DNA of 42,857 bases from Syntrophobacteraceae bacterium. GTDB lineage: Bacteria > Desulfobacterota > Syntrophobacteria > Syntrophobacterales > Syntrophobacteraceae. Below are positions 36,141-42,857 of the stretch, piece by piece. The DNA lies in the NCBI GenBank assembly GCA_013314815.1, contig JABUEY010000016.1, positions 1 through 42,857 of the forward strand, in the 5' to 3' direction. The notes under the pieces are model-generated. The model worked only from the letters and a program-made list of their open reading frames with translations. It did no database searches and was not told the DNA's origin. The translations under genes were made by a program, and so were the position numbers. How positions within the stretch are numbered: the stretch's first letter is position 1; every line of letters starts with the position of its first letter.

Positions 36141-38219
36141 ATGAAAGAGGACGTTGCAGCAGTTCGAACTTTCGCTATCATTTCCCATGGCGGTGCAGGA
36201 AAAACATCGATTGCGGAGGCCATGCTCTTCAATGCGGGTGTAACCACCCGGCTCGGAAAGGTGGATGAAGGCACTTCCGTTATGGACTACGAACCCGAGG
36301 AGTTGAAGCGGAAGACCACGATCAGTTCCGCCTTCAACACCTTTACCTGGAAGAAACACCAGCTCACGATCATCGACACTCCGGGAGATTTCAATTTCAT
36401 CGCGGACACCAAGACGTCCATGCAGGGTGCGGACAGTGTTCTGGTGCTGGCGGACGCGGTGGACGGAGTACGGGTGCAGACGGAAAAGGTCTGGGAATTC
36501 GCCGACGAATTCAAGCATCCCCGTATGATTTTTGTCAGCAAGATGGATCGGGAGCGAGCCGATTTCTTCAAAACCGTGGAAGACATCCAGAACAATTTCG
36601 GCAAATCCTGCGTGCCGCTCCAGATCCCCATCGGCAGCGCCGAAAACTTCCAGGGTGTTGTGGACATCCTGAACGAGAAGGCCTTCTTTTTTACTCACGG
36701 CGACAGCGGCCGGTTCGAGACCGGCGAGATGCCCGCGGAGCTGGCCGATCAGGCGGCCCAGTACAGGCAGGAACTTGTCGAACGTGTTGCCGAATCCAAT
36801 GACCAACTCCTGGAAAAGTATCTCGAAGAGGGCGAGCTCTCTCTTGAGGAGGTCAAGAGCGCACTGCGCGGTGCGGTGGTTTCCGGCACACTGGTGCCCG
36901 TAGCGTGTGGTTCCGGCACCGGAAACATCGGAATCCAGCCGCTCATGGACCTGATCGTCGACTGTATGCCCTCGCCGCTCGACTGTGAACCCCGTAAGGG
37001 GCGTTCACCTCGGGGGGATGCCGAGATCGTCCGGCAGCCTCTCCCCGAGGCGCCTTTCAGCGCTCTGGTCATCAAGACCATAAGCGACCCGTACGCGGGT
37101 CGGCTGTCGGTGCTTCGCATTTTTTCCGGGACCCTCAGCCCCGATTCCACGGTCTACAACGCCACCAAGGAGACGAAAGAACGTTTCGGCCAGCTCTTGA
37201 GGCTGAAGGGCAAGGCCCAGGAACCCGTTCAGACCGCAGGCCCTGGAGATATCGTGGCGGTGGCCAAGCTGAAGGAAACGACCACCCAGGACACCCTGTG
37301 TTCTGAAAAGGAACCGATCATCTACCCGGCGGTGGACCTGCCTCCCGCCATCTATTCCCTCGCCGTCGAGCCCAAGAGCAAAGGGGATGAGGAGAAGATC
37401 TTCTCCTCTCTTTCCCGTCTCATGGAGGAAGATCTGACCCTGAAGCTGGACAGAAACGAGGAAACCAAGGAAATGATTCTGTCGGGTATGGGAGAGATTC
37501 ACATCGAGGCGACTGTCGACAAGCTGAGAAGGAAATTCGGAGTGGAAGTCAACCTTCGGCTTCCCAGGGTGGGGTACAAGGAAACCATCAAAGGGAAGGC
37601 CCGCATCCAGGGAAAGTACAAGAAACAGTCGGGAGGCCGTGGGCAGTACGGTGACTGCTGGATAGAAATGGAACCTCTGCAGAGGGGCGAGGGCTTCCAG
37701 TTTGTGGACAAGATCGTCGGGGGCGTGATTCCCAAGCAATATATTCCCGCGGTGGAAAAGGGCATAGCGGAAGCATCCGTCGAAGGCGCCCTGGCGGGAT
37801 TTCCCGTTGTGGATTTCAAGGTCGACCTCGTGGACGGATCGTTCCATCCGGTGGATTCTTCGGAAATGGCGTTCAAGATCGCCGGGTCCATGGCCTTCAA
37901 GAAGGCGGTGCTCGAAGCGAAGCCCGTGCTGCTCGAGCCCATCATGTTCATGGAAATCACCGTTCCGGACGATTGTATGGGAGACATCATCGGAGATCTC
38001 AATTCCAGGCGCGGCAGGGTGCTCGGCATGGAAAGCAAGGGGAAAAAGCAGATCGTGCGTGCCAACGTTCCTCTGGCCGAGGTCTTGAAATATGCACCCG
38101 ATCTGCGTTCCATGACGGCGGGGCGCGGAATGTTCACCATGAAGTTTTCCCACTATGAGGAAGTTCCGGGGCAGTTGCAGGAAAAGATCATCGAGGCCGC
38201 CAGGGAAGAAGCGAAGTAA
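36141..38219 (+). CDS. EF-G-like translation-factor GTPase
   Basis: The 692-residue protein has the five-domain EF-G layout. The G domain shows P-loop SHGGAGKTS (Lys21), switch I ending KRKTTISS, DTPGD (79-83) and SKMD (133-136). Domain II, domain III (LSGMGEIHIEATVDKL) and domain IV/V (GRGQYGDCWIEMEP, YAPDLRSMTAGRGMF) follow. It is probably not the main EF-G: the P-loop reads SHGGAGKTS instead of AHIDAGKTT, and Asp83 replaces the catalytic His of DTPGH. These features fit the paralogous EF-G-like (EF-G2) group. It stands apart from ribosomal protein genes. GGAAAGGAAGAG precedes ATG 36141. Confidence 0.92.
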   Translation: MKEDVAAVRTFAIISHGGAGKTSIAEAMLFNAGVTTRLGKVDEGTSVMDYEPEELKRKTTISSAFNTFTWKKHQLTIIDTPGDFNFIADTKTSMQGADSVLVLADAVDGVRVQTEKVWEFADEFKHPRMIFVSKMDRERADFFKTVEDIQNNFGKSCVPLQIPIGSAENFQGVVDILNEKAFFFTHGDSGRFETGEMPAELADQAAQYRQELVERVAESNDQLLEKYLEEGELSLEEVKSALRGAVVSGTLVPVACGSGTGNIGIQPLMDLIVDCMPSPLDCEPRKGRSPRGDAEIVRQPLPEAPFSALVIKTISDPYAGRLSVLRIFSGTLSPDSTVYNATKETKERFGQLLRLKGKAQEPVQTAGPGDIVAVAKLKETTTQDTLCSEKEPIIYPAVDLPPAIYSLAVEPKSKGDEEKIFSSLSRLMEEDLTLKLDRNEETKEMILSGMGEIHIEATVDKLRRKFGVEVNLRLPRVGYKETIKGKARIQGKYKKQSGGRGQYGDCWIEMEPLQRGEGFQFVDKIVGGVIPKQYIPAVEKGIAEASVEGALAGFPVVDFKVDLVDGSFHPVDSSEMAFKIAGSMAFKKAVLEAKPVLLEPIMFMEITVPDDCMGDIIGDLNSRRGRVLGMESKGKKQIVRANVPLAEVLKYAPDLRSMTAGRGMFTMKFSHYEEVPGQLQEKIIEAAREEAK

Positions 38220-38234
38220 TCCGCGGCTGAACTT

Positions 38235-38267
38235 CGCCTCCGTGGGGGGCGTTCCCCCGCTGAGGCG
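38235..38267 (+). terminator. Strong hairpin after the EF-G-like gene
   Basis: CGCCTC (38235-38240) pairs with GAGGCG (38262-38267), and GGGGG (38245-38249) pairs with CCCCC (38254-38258) inside it. It starts 15 bases after the stop codon. No T run follows, so it may be an imperfect terminator or an mRNA-stabilising stem. Confidence 0.6.
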
Positions 38268-38393
38268 ATTCCGTTATACATCCCCTTCCGAAAACGCATT
38301 CGAGACGTTTCGCCTTCAGGCAGTACTCCTCTTCGTGACGACAACGCCCGCGGGAAGGACCGGCAGGTTGCGGTCCGGATTCAGGGTTGGAAA

Positions 38394-39506
38394 ATGAGCC
38401 TGAACACCCCAGTCGATCTCTATTTTTCGGGAACCGTGGACCGATTGTCCCTGACCGACCTCGTCCAGCTCTGCTGCCTGGCGCAGATGGATCAGCGGAT
38501 TGAGATAGAATCCGTTCAGGGATCGGGAATAATCGTTGTGAAGTCCGGCCAGGTTGTTCATGCCGGGTTGGAGAGGTCTGCGGGTGAGACGGATTTTTTC
38601 GAGATGCTGAGCTGGGAAGGCGGCCGGTTTGACGCGGCTCCGCCCCAAAACGGTGAGGATTGGGTGACCCTCGCCGGAGGATGGGAGTTCCTGCTCATCG
38701 AAGCCATGAGGTATCGCAATGAACGGGCGGCGGTGAACGCCGGCCTTGGCAGCCTGGGATCCATGCGGAATTTTTCGGGGACGATCCGGAACATACGGCT
38801 GGCCGATCTCGTTCAGCTCGCTTGTATGGCTGGGGGCGATCATGTCCTGGAAGTCTTTTCCGACCGGCAGCCGGGCAGGATCTTCGTACAGTCCGGCCAG
38901 GTGGTGCATGCCGAATCGGATCCGCTGCAGGGGGAGGACGCTTTCTGTGAAATGCTGCTTGCCGACAGGGGCCGGTTCGAGGATCTTCCCTGCAAGGCTC
39001 GAGTTTCTGTCACCATAAGCAAGCCATGGGAATATCTTCTCATGGACGCCATGCGGTACCGGGATGAGAAACTGGACGTGGGGGAGGAACAACGTGAGGA
39101 TAAGGCTCGGGACCTCCTTCGTCGCGTGCAGAGGATGAAGGTGGCGGAGAAGATCCGTCTTGCCATGACGGGAGACAAGGAGGCCAGGACTCTGCTCGTT
39201 CGCGATGCCGGCAGACTGATCCAGCTTGCCGTCATCGGCAATCCACGCATTACCGACGGGGAAGTCGTGTCCATCGCCAATTCGAGAAACGTGGATGAGG
39301 AGGTGCTTCGCAGGATTGCGAACAACAGGGAATGGATGAGGCACTACCAGGTGAGGCATGCCCTGGCCACGAATCCGAAATGCCCTCTGCCCATCGCCGC
39401 CAGGCTGGTGCAGACCCTCATGGCCCAGGATCTCAAGGTGATTTCCAGGAGCAAGTCCGTTCCCACAGGTGTGGCTCAGGCCGCGAGGAGGTTGATCCAG
39501 CGATGA
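38394..39506 (+). CDS. Tandem DUF4388 (PATAN-type) protein
   Basis: The 370-residue soluble protein carries two copies of the same domain: LYFSGTVDRLSLTDLVQLCCLAQ (domain residues about 8-110) and FSGTIRNIRLADLVQLACMAGG (about 127-220). Each continues with a strand pair like GIIVVKSGQVVHA or GRIFVQSGQVVHA and a WEFLLIEAMRYR or WEYLLMDAMRYR helix. The C-terminal part (about 240-370) looks helical and HEAT-like (LAVIGNPRITDGEVVSIA and LATNPKCPLPIAARL). DUF4388/PATAN domains occur in deltaproteobacterial signalling and gliding systems. The role here is unknown. Its stop overlaps the next start (ATGA). Confidence 0.85.
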   Translation: MSLNTPVDLYFSGTVDRLSLTDLVQLCCLAQMDQRIEIESVQGSGIIVVKSGQVVHAGLERSAGETDFFEMLSWEGGRFDAAPPQNGEDWVTLAGGWEFLLIEAMRYRNERAAVNAGLGSLGSMRNFSGTIRNIRLADLVQLACMAGGDHVLEVFSDRQPGRIFVQSGQVVHAESDPLQGEDAFCEMLLADRGRFEDLPCKARVSVTISKPWEYLLMDAMRYRDEKLDVGEEQREDKARDLLRRVQRMKVAEKIRLAMTGDKEARTLLVRDAGRLIQLAVIGNPRITDGEVVSIANSRNVDEEVLRRIANNREWMRHYQVRHALATNPKCPLPIAARLVQTLMAQDLKVISRSKSVPTGVAQAARRLIQR

Positions 39507-40078
39507 ACGTTCATTCGCCCGCAGATCGGAAGAGTGAGCCGGATAGGAAAGGTTTTTCCAGGAGAACGGCCATTGTAACCGTCAGTGACCGGGGTGCGAG
39601 AGGGGAAAGAAAGGATGCGTCCGGACCGGTTCTCGAGGAGCGGCTTTTCGAGGAGGGTTACCAGGTGTGTTTCAAGGAGGTGGTTCCAGACGAGGTCGAA
39701 GCCGTTTCGAGTATACTCAAGAGACTCTCCGACGAAGAGAAAATGGCCCTGATCCTGACAACCGGCGGTACAGGAGTGGCTCCAAGAGATGTCACGCCGG
39801 AAGCTACCCTTGCCGTCCTGGACCGGACTGTTCCCGGGATGGGCGAAGCCATGCGGGCGGCGAGTCTCACAAAGACGCCTCATGCCATGATTTCGAGGGC
39901 TGTGGCGGGAGTGAGGGGCATGACGCTGATCGTCAATCTGCCCGGCAGCCCGAAGGGAGCGGTGGAGAACCTCGAGGTGCTGCTTCCCGCGCTGCCTCAT
40001 GCCCTGGATAAGATACAGGGAGACCCGTCCGAATGTGCTGCGATGATTCACGAGGACGTCCGCGGCAAAGACCGTTAG
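39503..40078 (+). CDS. MogA/MoaB-family molybdopterin protein
   Basis: The 191-residue protein has the MoCF fold: AIVTVSDRGARGERKDASG, LILTTGGTGVAPRDVTPEAT and LIVNLPGSPKGAVENLEVLLPAL. MogA/MoaB adenylylates molybdopterin before metal insertion, feeding Mo or W cofactor enzymes, which fits the tungstate transporter in this window. MogA and MoaB cannot be separated by eye. ATG 39503 overlaps the preceding stop by four bases, so translation is probably coupled to the DUF4388 gene. An N-terminal basic tail of about 20 residues precedes the domain. Confidence 0.9.
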   Translation: MNVHSPADRKSEPDRKGFSRRTAIVTVSDRGARGERKDASGPVLEERLFEEGYQVCFKEVVPDEVEAVSSILKRLSDEEKMALILTTGGTGVAPRDVTPEATLAVLDRTVPGMGEAMRAASLTKTPHAMISRAVAGVRGMTLIVNLPGSPKGAVENLEVLLPALPHALDKIQGDPSECAAMIHEDVRGKDR

Positions 40079-40139
40079 TGGAAGGTCAACAGGATTTGGC
40101 GGGGCGGATGAAAACAACAGGAACTGGCGAAGGACGAGG

Positions 40140-40172
40140 CATTGCCCTCGCCCCTCCACCTTCCTGGCAATG
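40140..40172. terminator. Inverted repeat between convergent genes
   Basis: CATTGCC (40140-40146) and GGCAATG (40166-40172) are a perfect 7-bp inverted repeat 19 bases apart, with a smaller CGAGGC/GCCCTCG pairing overlapping the left arm. It lies between the convergent mog and small unknown gene ends. Bidirectional termination is possible, though no T run is present. Confidence 0.4.
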
Positions 40173-40180
40173 GCCGATAC

Positions 40181-40579
40181 CTACTCGTCGAATTCCTGCT
40201 CGGAACCGGCTTCGGTTCTGCGGAGTGCATATTTGTCGATGATTTCCTGCTTTCGTGCGAGGTAGTCGGACTGGATGGCTTCAACCAGTTCGTCTTCCTG
40301 GAAAACCCTGGCTTCGGCCTCTTCCACCGCCTTCAACTGCTGCGCAACGGCGGGAAGCGAATGCCAGTCTTTTTCTCCCTGCCTGTAAAGCGCGTACACT
40401 TCGGCTCCCAGGCGGCTGCAGACCTTGTCCATGTTCTTCTGGGCCTTGCATTTCTTGTGATTCCGAAGACGAAGCTTGATGAATTTTTTCAGCCATGCCG
40501 AGGTCAGGCAGACATACTGCAAAACGAAGTACCAGAGCTTTTTCGCCAGTGCCAAGATCTTGCCGGAAATCCCGCTCAT
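40181..40579 (-). CDS. Small protein of unknown function, coiled-coil-like
   Basis: The 132-residue protein is not recognised. The N-terminus is moderately hydrophobic (ILALAKKLWYFVLQYVCLTSAWL), followed by a very basic stretch (KLRLRNHKKCKAQKN), and residues about 60-120 are charged and helical, with a likely coiled coil (VAQQLKAVEEAEARVFQEDEL). A membrane-associated or nucleic-acid-binding helix protein would fit, but nothing points to a function. GGGAGGTAAAG precedes ATG 40579. It lies 18 bases after the Mut7-C gene on the same strand. Confidence 0.8.
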   Translation of the reverse strand: MSGISGKILALAKKLWYFVLQYVCLTSAWLKKFIKLRLRNHKKCKAQKNMDKVCSRLGAEVYALYRQGEKDWHSLPAVAQQLKAVEEAEARVFQEDELVEAIQSDYLARKQEIIDKYALRRTEAGSEQEFDE

Positions 40580-40597
40580 GCTTTACCTCCCCTCTCT

Positions 40598-41083
40598 TCA
40601 TTCATCCCAATTGACCGGACCAGTGATGCTCTTCACACGCTCCATCATGCGTTTCGAGTGACTTCCCGACCAGTAAATCTTCAGGCATGCAGGGCAATGA
40701 TAGAATGCGGGACTTGTTTCATAGACAAAATCGGGAACCTGGCCGAACACCTGATCCCGTGCGATGGGGACCAGAACCTGGTTGCACAGGATGCAGCGGT
40801 GCAGGGGTCGAAATTCCTCACTCGATACAGCGAGGCTGTCGAGAAGTTCCCGGATCTGCCCCGCGGGATCATCCGTGGTCGGGCAGAATACTCCTTCCCG
40901 GGAACACCATCGGCGGTTTCGAGTGACCAGGATGTAGCCCCGATTCCGCAGTGCATCGATCTGCTGCTGATTTTCCAGTCTTCGGCAGAGCGTGTCGAAT
41001 CCGAGAATACGCAGCCATTTTGCCATTTTCCCCAACATGATATCAACAACAAAACGCCTTTCCAGCGATGTTTCCTCACTCAT
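40598..41083 (-). CDS. Mut7-C RNase-domain protein
   Basis: The 161-residue protein has an N-terminal PIN-like Mut7-C core (RRFVVDIMLGKMAKWLRILGFDT, then ILVTRNRRW) with acidic residues typical of a metal-dependent nuclease, and a C-terminal zinc ribbon with two CxxC pairs (HRCILCNQ and YHCPACLKIYW). The family is named after the C-terminal domain of the nematode Mut-7 exonuclease. Bacterial members are uncharacterised and RNase activity is predicted only. Its ATG overlaps the preceding lipoprotein stop by four bases. Confidence 0.92.
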   Translation of the reverse strand: MSEETSLERRFVVDIMLGKMAKWLRILGFDTLCRRLENQQQIDALRNRGYILVTRNRRWCSREGVFCPTTDDPAGQIRELLDSLAVSSEEFRPLHRCILCNQVLVPIARDQVFGQVPDFVYETSPAFYHCPACLKIYWSGSHSKRMMERVKSITGPVNWDE

Positions 41084-41862
41084 CTGATCCCGTCCAGGTC
41101 GATTTCCCTGATTCCCGCAGGTCGTGACTGCACAAACACCGTGTCCGGCAGTTCTTTCGATGGCTGAATCTCATCAACGGTGACCTCCAGCTTCCACTCA
41201 CTGGACTCGAAGTCTATCTTTTTCGGTGCCTCCCGTGCAGTGAGCAGAACGGCGGGTTCATATGCGATGGTGTATGTCCATTGCCCATCCCTGACCCCTA
41301 TCGTCTTCAACGCGGCGGTCCTGGGCATGAACTCCCAGCTGAATGCCCGATCCGCAAAATGCGCCTCTGAATATCCCTGCCACCCCGAACCGACCGGGTA
41401 GATCCGCAGACCGCTCAACTGCTCGGGAGGAGCCCCGGCGATCAGGCTGTAGCCGAAGGTGTCCCCCTGGATGGGTATTCCCAGGAAGTGCTCGATCAAG
41501 GTTTCCGCACTGGCAGCCCTGAAGATGACTTTCTCGGAGGGAATATAAAGGCTGGATCCTTCCCTGGTAATGAGAAGAAGCCCCGCCGTCTGGCCGACGA
41601 CGTTAAAGGCTTCGAGTCGGAACTTCTCGGGAAGCTGTGCGAGAACCACGGCGTTCAGACGCATCCTGCCCCTGGGGCTCTCGGCCCTGATGCGCAGGCG
41701 TGCCTGAAAATTCCGCCAGTACTCGGTGCGGGTGCGTATCTGATCGACTCCCTCCTCGAACGTTGTCGGAGGAGGTTCAACTCTGATCTTCGCGGGGGAG
41801 CAGCCCCCGAGGACCAGGGGCAGCGCGCCGAGAATAAAAGCTATGAGCGCAGGATATTTCAT
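41080..41862 (-). CDS. LolB/DUF4292-like outer-membrane lipoprotein
   Basis: The roughly 260-residue protein begins with a lipoprotein signal (LIAFILGALPLVLGGC, with Cys21 as the lipidated residue) and continues with a LolA/LolB-like beta-rich domain: FQARLRIRAESPRGRMRLNAVVLAQLPEKFRLEAF, then LLLITREGSSLYIPSEKVI. LolB inserts lipoproteins in the outer membrane; DUF4292 relatives are less well known. ATG 41862 is used because GAGGAATCAG lies just upstream; ATG 41895 would add 11 residues before the signal. It lies 92 bases after the TPR protein gene. Confidence 0.85.
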   Translation of the reverse strand: MKYPALIAFILGALPLVLGGCSPAKIRVEPPPTTFEEGVDQIRTRTEYWRNFQARLRIRAESPRGRMRLNAVVLAQLPEKFRLEAFNVVGQTAGLLLITREGSSLYIPSEKVIFRAASAETLIEHFLGIPIQGDTFGYSLIAGAPPEQLSGLRIYPVGSGWQGYSEAHFADRAFSWEFMPRTAALKTIGVRDGQWTYTIAYEPAVLLTAREAPKKIDFESSEWKLEVTVDEIQPSKELPDTVFVQSRPAGIREIDLDGIR

Positions 41863-41954
41863 CTGATTCCTCGGATTCCTTCCAATGCGGTGCATATGAA
41901 AAAAGAGGGGATTTCAGAACGCGAATGCGATCGCGCGGCCCGGGGGAGGGCGCT

Positions 41955-42857
41955 TCACCTGGTCTGCCTGATCTTTTCCCTGATCTTCTCGGGTTCCGAA
42001 TGCTTGTATTCCAGGGCCTTTTCATAAGCTTCCGCGGCCTTGTTCTTCTTCCCCAGGCTCATGTAGATGTCTCCGAGGTGCTCGTGGATAACGGGATCAT
42101 TGGGCACCAGCCTGATCGCATCCTGTATGACTTCCAGGGCTTTCCTGTAATGGCCCTGCCTGTAGTAGACCCATGCCAGGCTGTCCATGATGTAGCCGTC
42201 GTCCGGTGCAAGCTCCAGGGCGGCCTTGATCAGCCTTTTTGCTTCGGAGAGGTGGATGCCCATTTCTGCGTAGGTGTACCCGATGTAATTCAATGCGTTG
42301 GCGTTTTGAGGTTCCAGTTCAAGGACCTGCCGCATAACGTCGATTGCCTCTTCCTTTCGCTGCATCTTGTCCAGAAGAATGCCTTTGCGAAAGAGAAGAT
42401 CCGTATCCTGGGGGGCTCTCTCCAGGCCGGTGTCCAGGGACCTGAGAGCCTCATCGTATTGTCTGGCTTCCTCGTATATGACTCCCAGGTAAAGATACAG
42501 GTCGGGGGTATCGGGTTGTTTCTCGATGGCGTCCCGGAGCACCTTGACGCCGCTGGGGTAGTCGTTCATCTTGGCGAAAAGAAGGGCGAGACGGGTCTGA
42601 GCCATGCCCCACAGCGGGCTGTTTCGCGAAACAAGGCGAAAGTTGCGGATTGCCTGTTCGGAATCCTGTTTCTCCTCGTACGTGGTGCCGAGGTAGTACA
42701 GAGCCTGGTCGTACTGAGGTTCCTCCTTCAGGAGGTAGGTGAAATCCTTTATGGCGTCTTCGTAATTCTTCTGCTGAAGGTGAATGATCCCGATTTTCAG
42801 ACGGCTTTCCAGGTCCTTGCGGTTGAGTTTGAGAATCTGCCCGAAGTGCACGAGAGC
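41955..42857 (-). CDS. TPR-repeat protein, 5' end cut by window edge
   Basis: At least 300 residues are visible, made of about seven or eight tetratricopeptide repeats with the usual small-residue pattern (for example YEDAIKDFTYLLKEEPQYDQALYYLG, with key positions A, Y, G and A, and NALNYIGYTYAEMG). The reading frame continues past base 42857, so the true start and any signal peptide are not seen. TPR proteins of this type are common scaffold or assembly factors in Gram-negative envelopes. Downstream on the same strand lies the LolB-like lipoprotein gene, and an envelope role is an inference from that neighbour. Confidence 0.9.
   Translation of the reverse strand, partial: ALVHFGQILKLNRKDLESRLKIGIIHLQQKNYEDAIKDFTYLLKEEPQYDQALYYLGTTYEEKQDSEQAIRNFRLVSRNSPLWGMAQTRLALLFAKMNDYPSGVKVLRDAIEKQPDTPDLYLYLGVIYEEARQYDEALRSLDTGLERAPQDTDLLFRKGILLDKMQRKEEAIDVMRQVLELEPQNANALNYIGYTYAEMGIHLSEAKRLIKAALELAPDDGYIMDSLAWVYYRQGHYRKALEVIQDAIRLVPNDPVIHEHLGDIYMSLGKKNKAAEAYEKALEYKHSEPEKIREKIRQTR

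Overview
The window looks like a chromosomal segment of a GC-rich, anaerobic, Gram-negative bacterium, most probably a Desulfobacterota (Syntrophobacter-like) sulfate reducer or syntroph. This is inferred from gene content: a tungstate transporter (tupABC), lysine synthesis through LL-diaminopimelate aminotransferase, a DUF4388 (PATAN-type) protein, an EF-G-like GTPase with a DTPGD switch II, and LolB-like and other lipoproteins. No rRNA, tRNA, CRISPR array, prophage or insertion sequence was seen. Coding density is high and nearly all genes are housekeeping.

Region 1 (1-4000, minus strand): a TIM-barrel isomerase-like protein, a thiamine-binding MTH1187-family protein, the RNA-binding KH protein KhpA, and a LonB-like protease cut by the left edge. 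The protease keeps its Ser-Lys dyad but has lost the Walker A lysine. Region 2 (4001-9257, plus strand): a zinc-binding ZnuA with a Fur-family regulator behind it and a palindromic operator candidate in its promoter, a small tandem repeat and hairpin, then tupA-tupB-tupC behind a structured leader, and a small unknown gene. Region 3 (9269-13857): aroC on the minus strand, divergent from a complete N-degron set, clpS-clpA-aat. Region 4 (13955-17357): a cyclic-2,3-diphosphoglycerate-synthetase-like P-loop protein, a carbamate kinase without the rest of an arginine deiminase pathway, and a convergent TIGR00300 (LOR/SDH, archaeal ornithine cyclodeaminase-like) gene. This is the least understood part.

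Region 5 (16266-35615, all minus strand) is a run of 20 co-directional genes with mostly short gaps or 1-4 base overlaps: xerC-hslV-hslU-argB-argD-argF-argG-argH-FN3 lipoprotein-lysA-dapF-dapA-dapB-dapL-folK-small Cys protein-tal-slt-pgsA-TIGR00300. It holds most of arginine synthesis and every step from aspartate semialdehyde to lysine by the DapL route. Region 6 (35616-42857): a 525-base regulatory gap, an EF-G-like GTPase (plus), a tandem DUF4388 protein coupled to a MogA/MoaB protein (plus), and then on the minus strand a TPR protein cut by the right edge, a LolB-like lipoprotein, a Mut7-C RNase-domain protein and a small unknown protein.

All calls come from reading translated sequence and motifs by eye. 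Promoters, operators and hairpins are candidates only.
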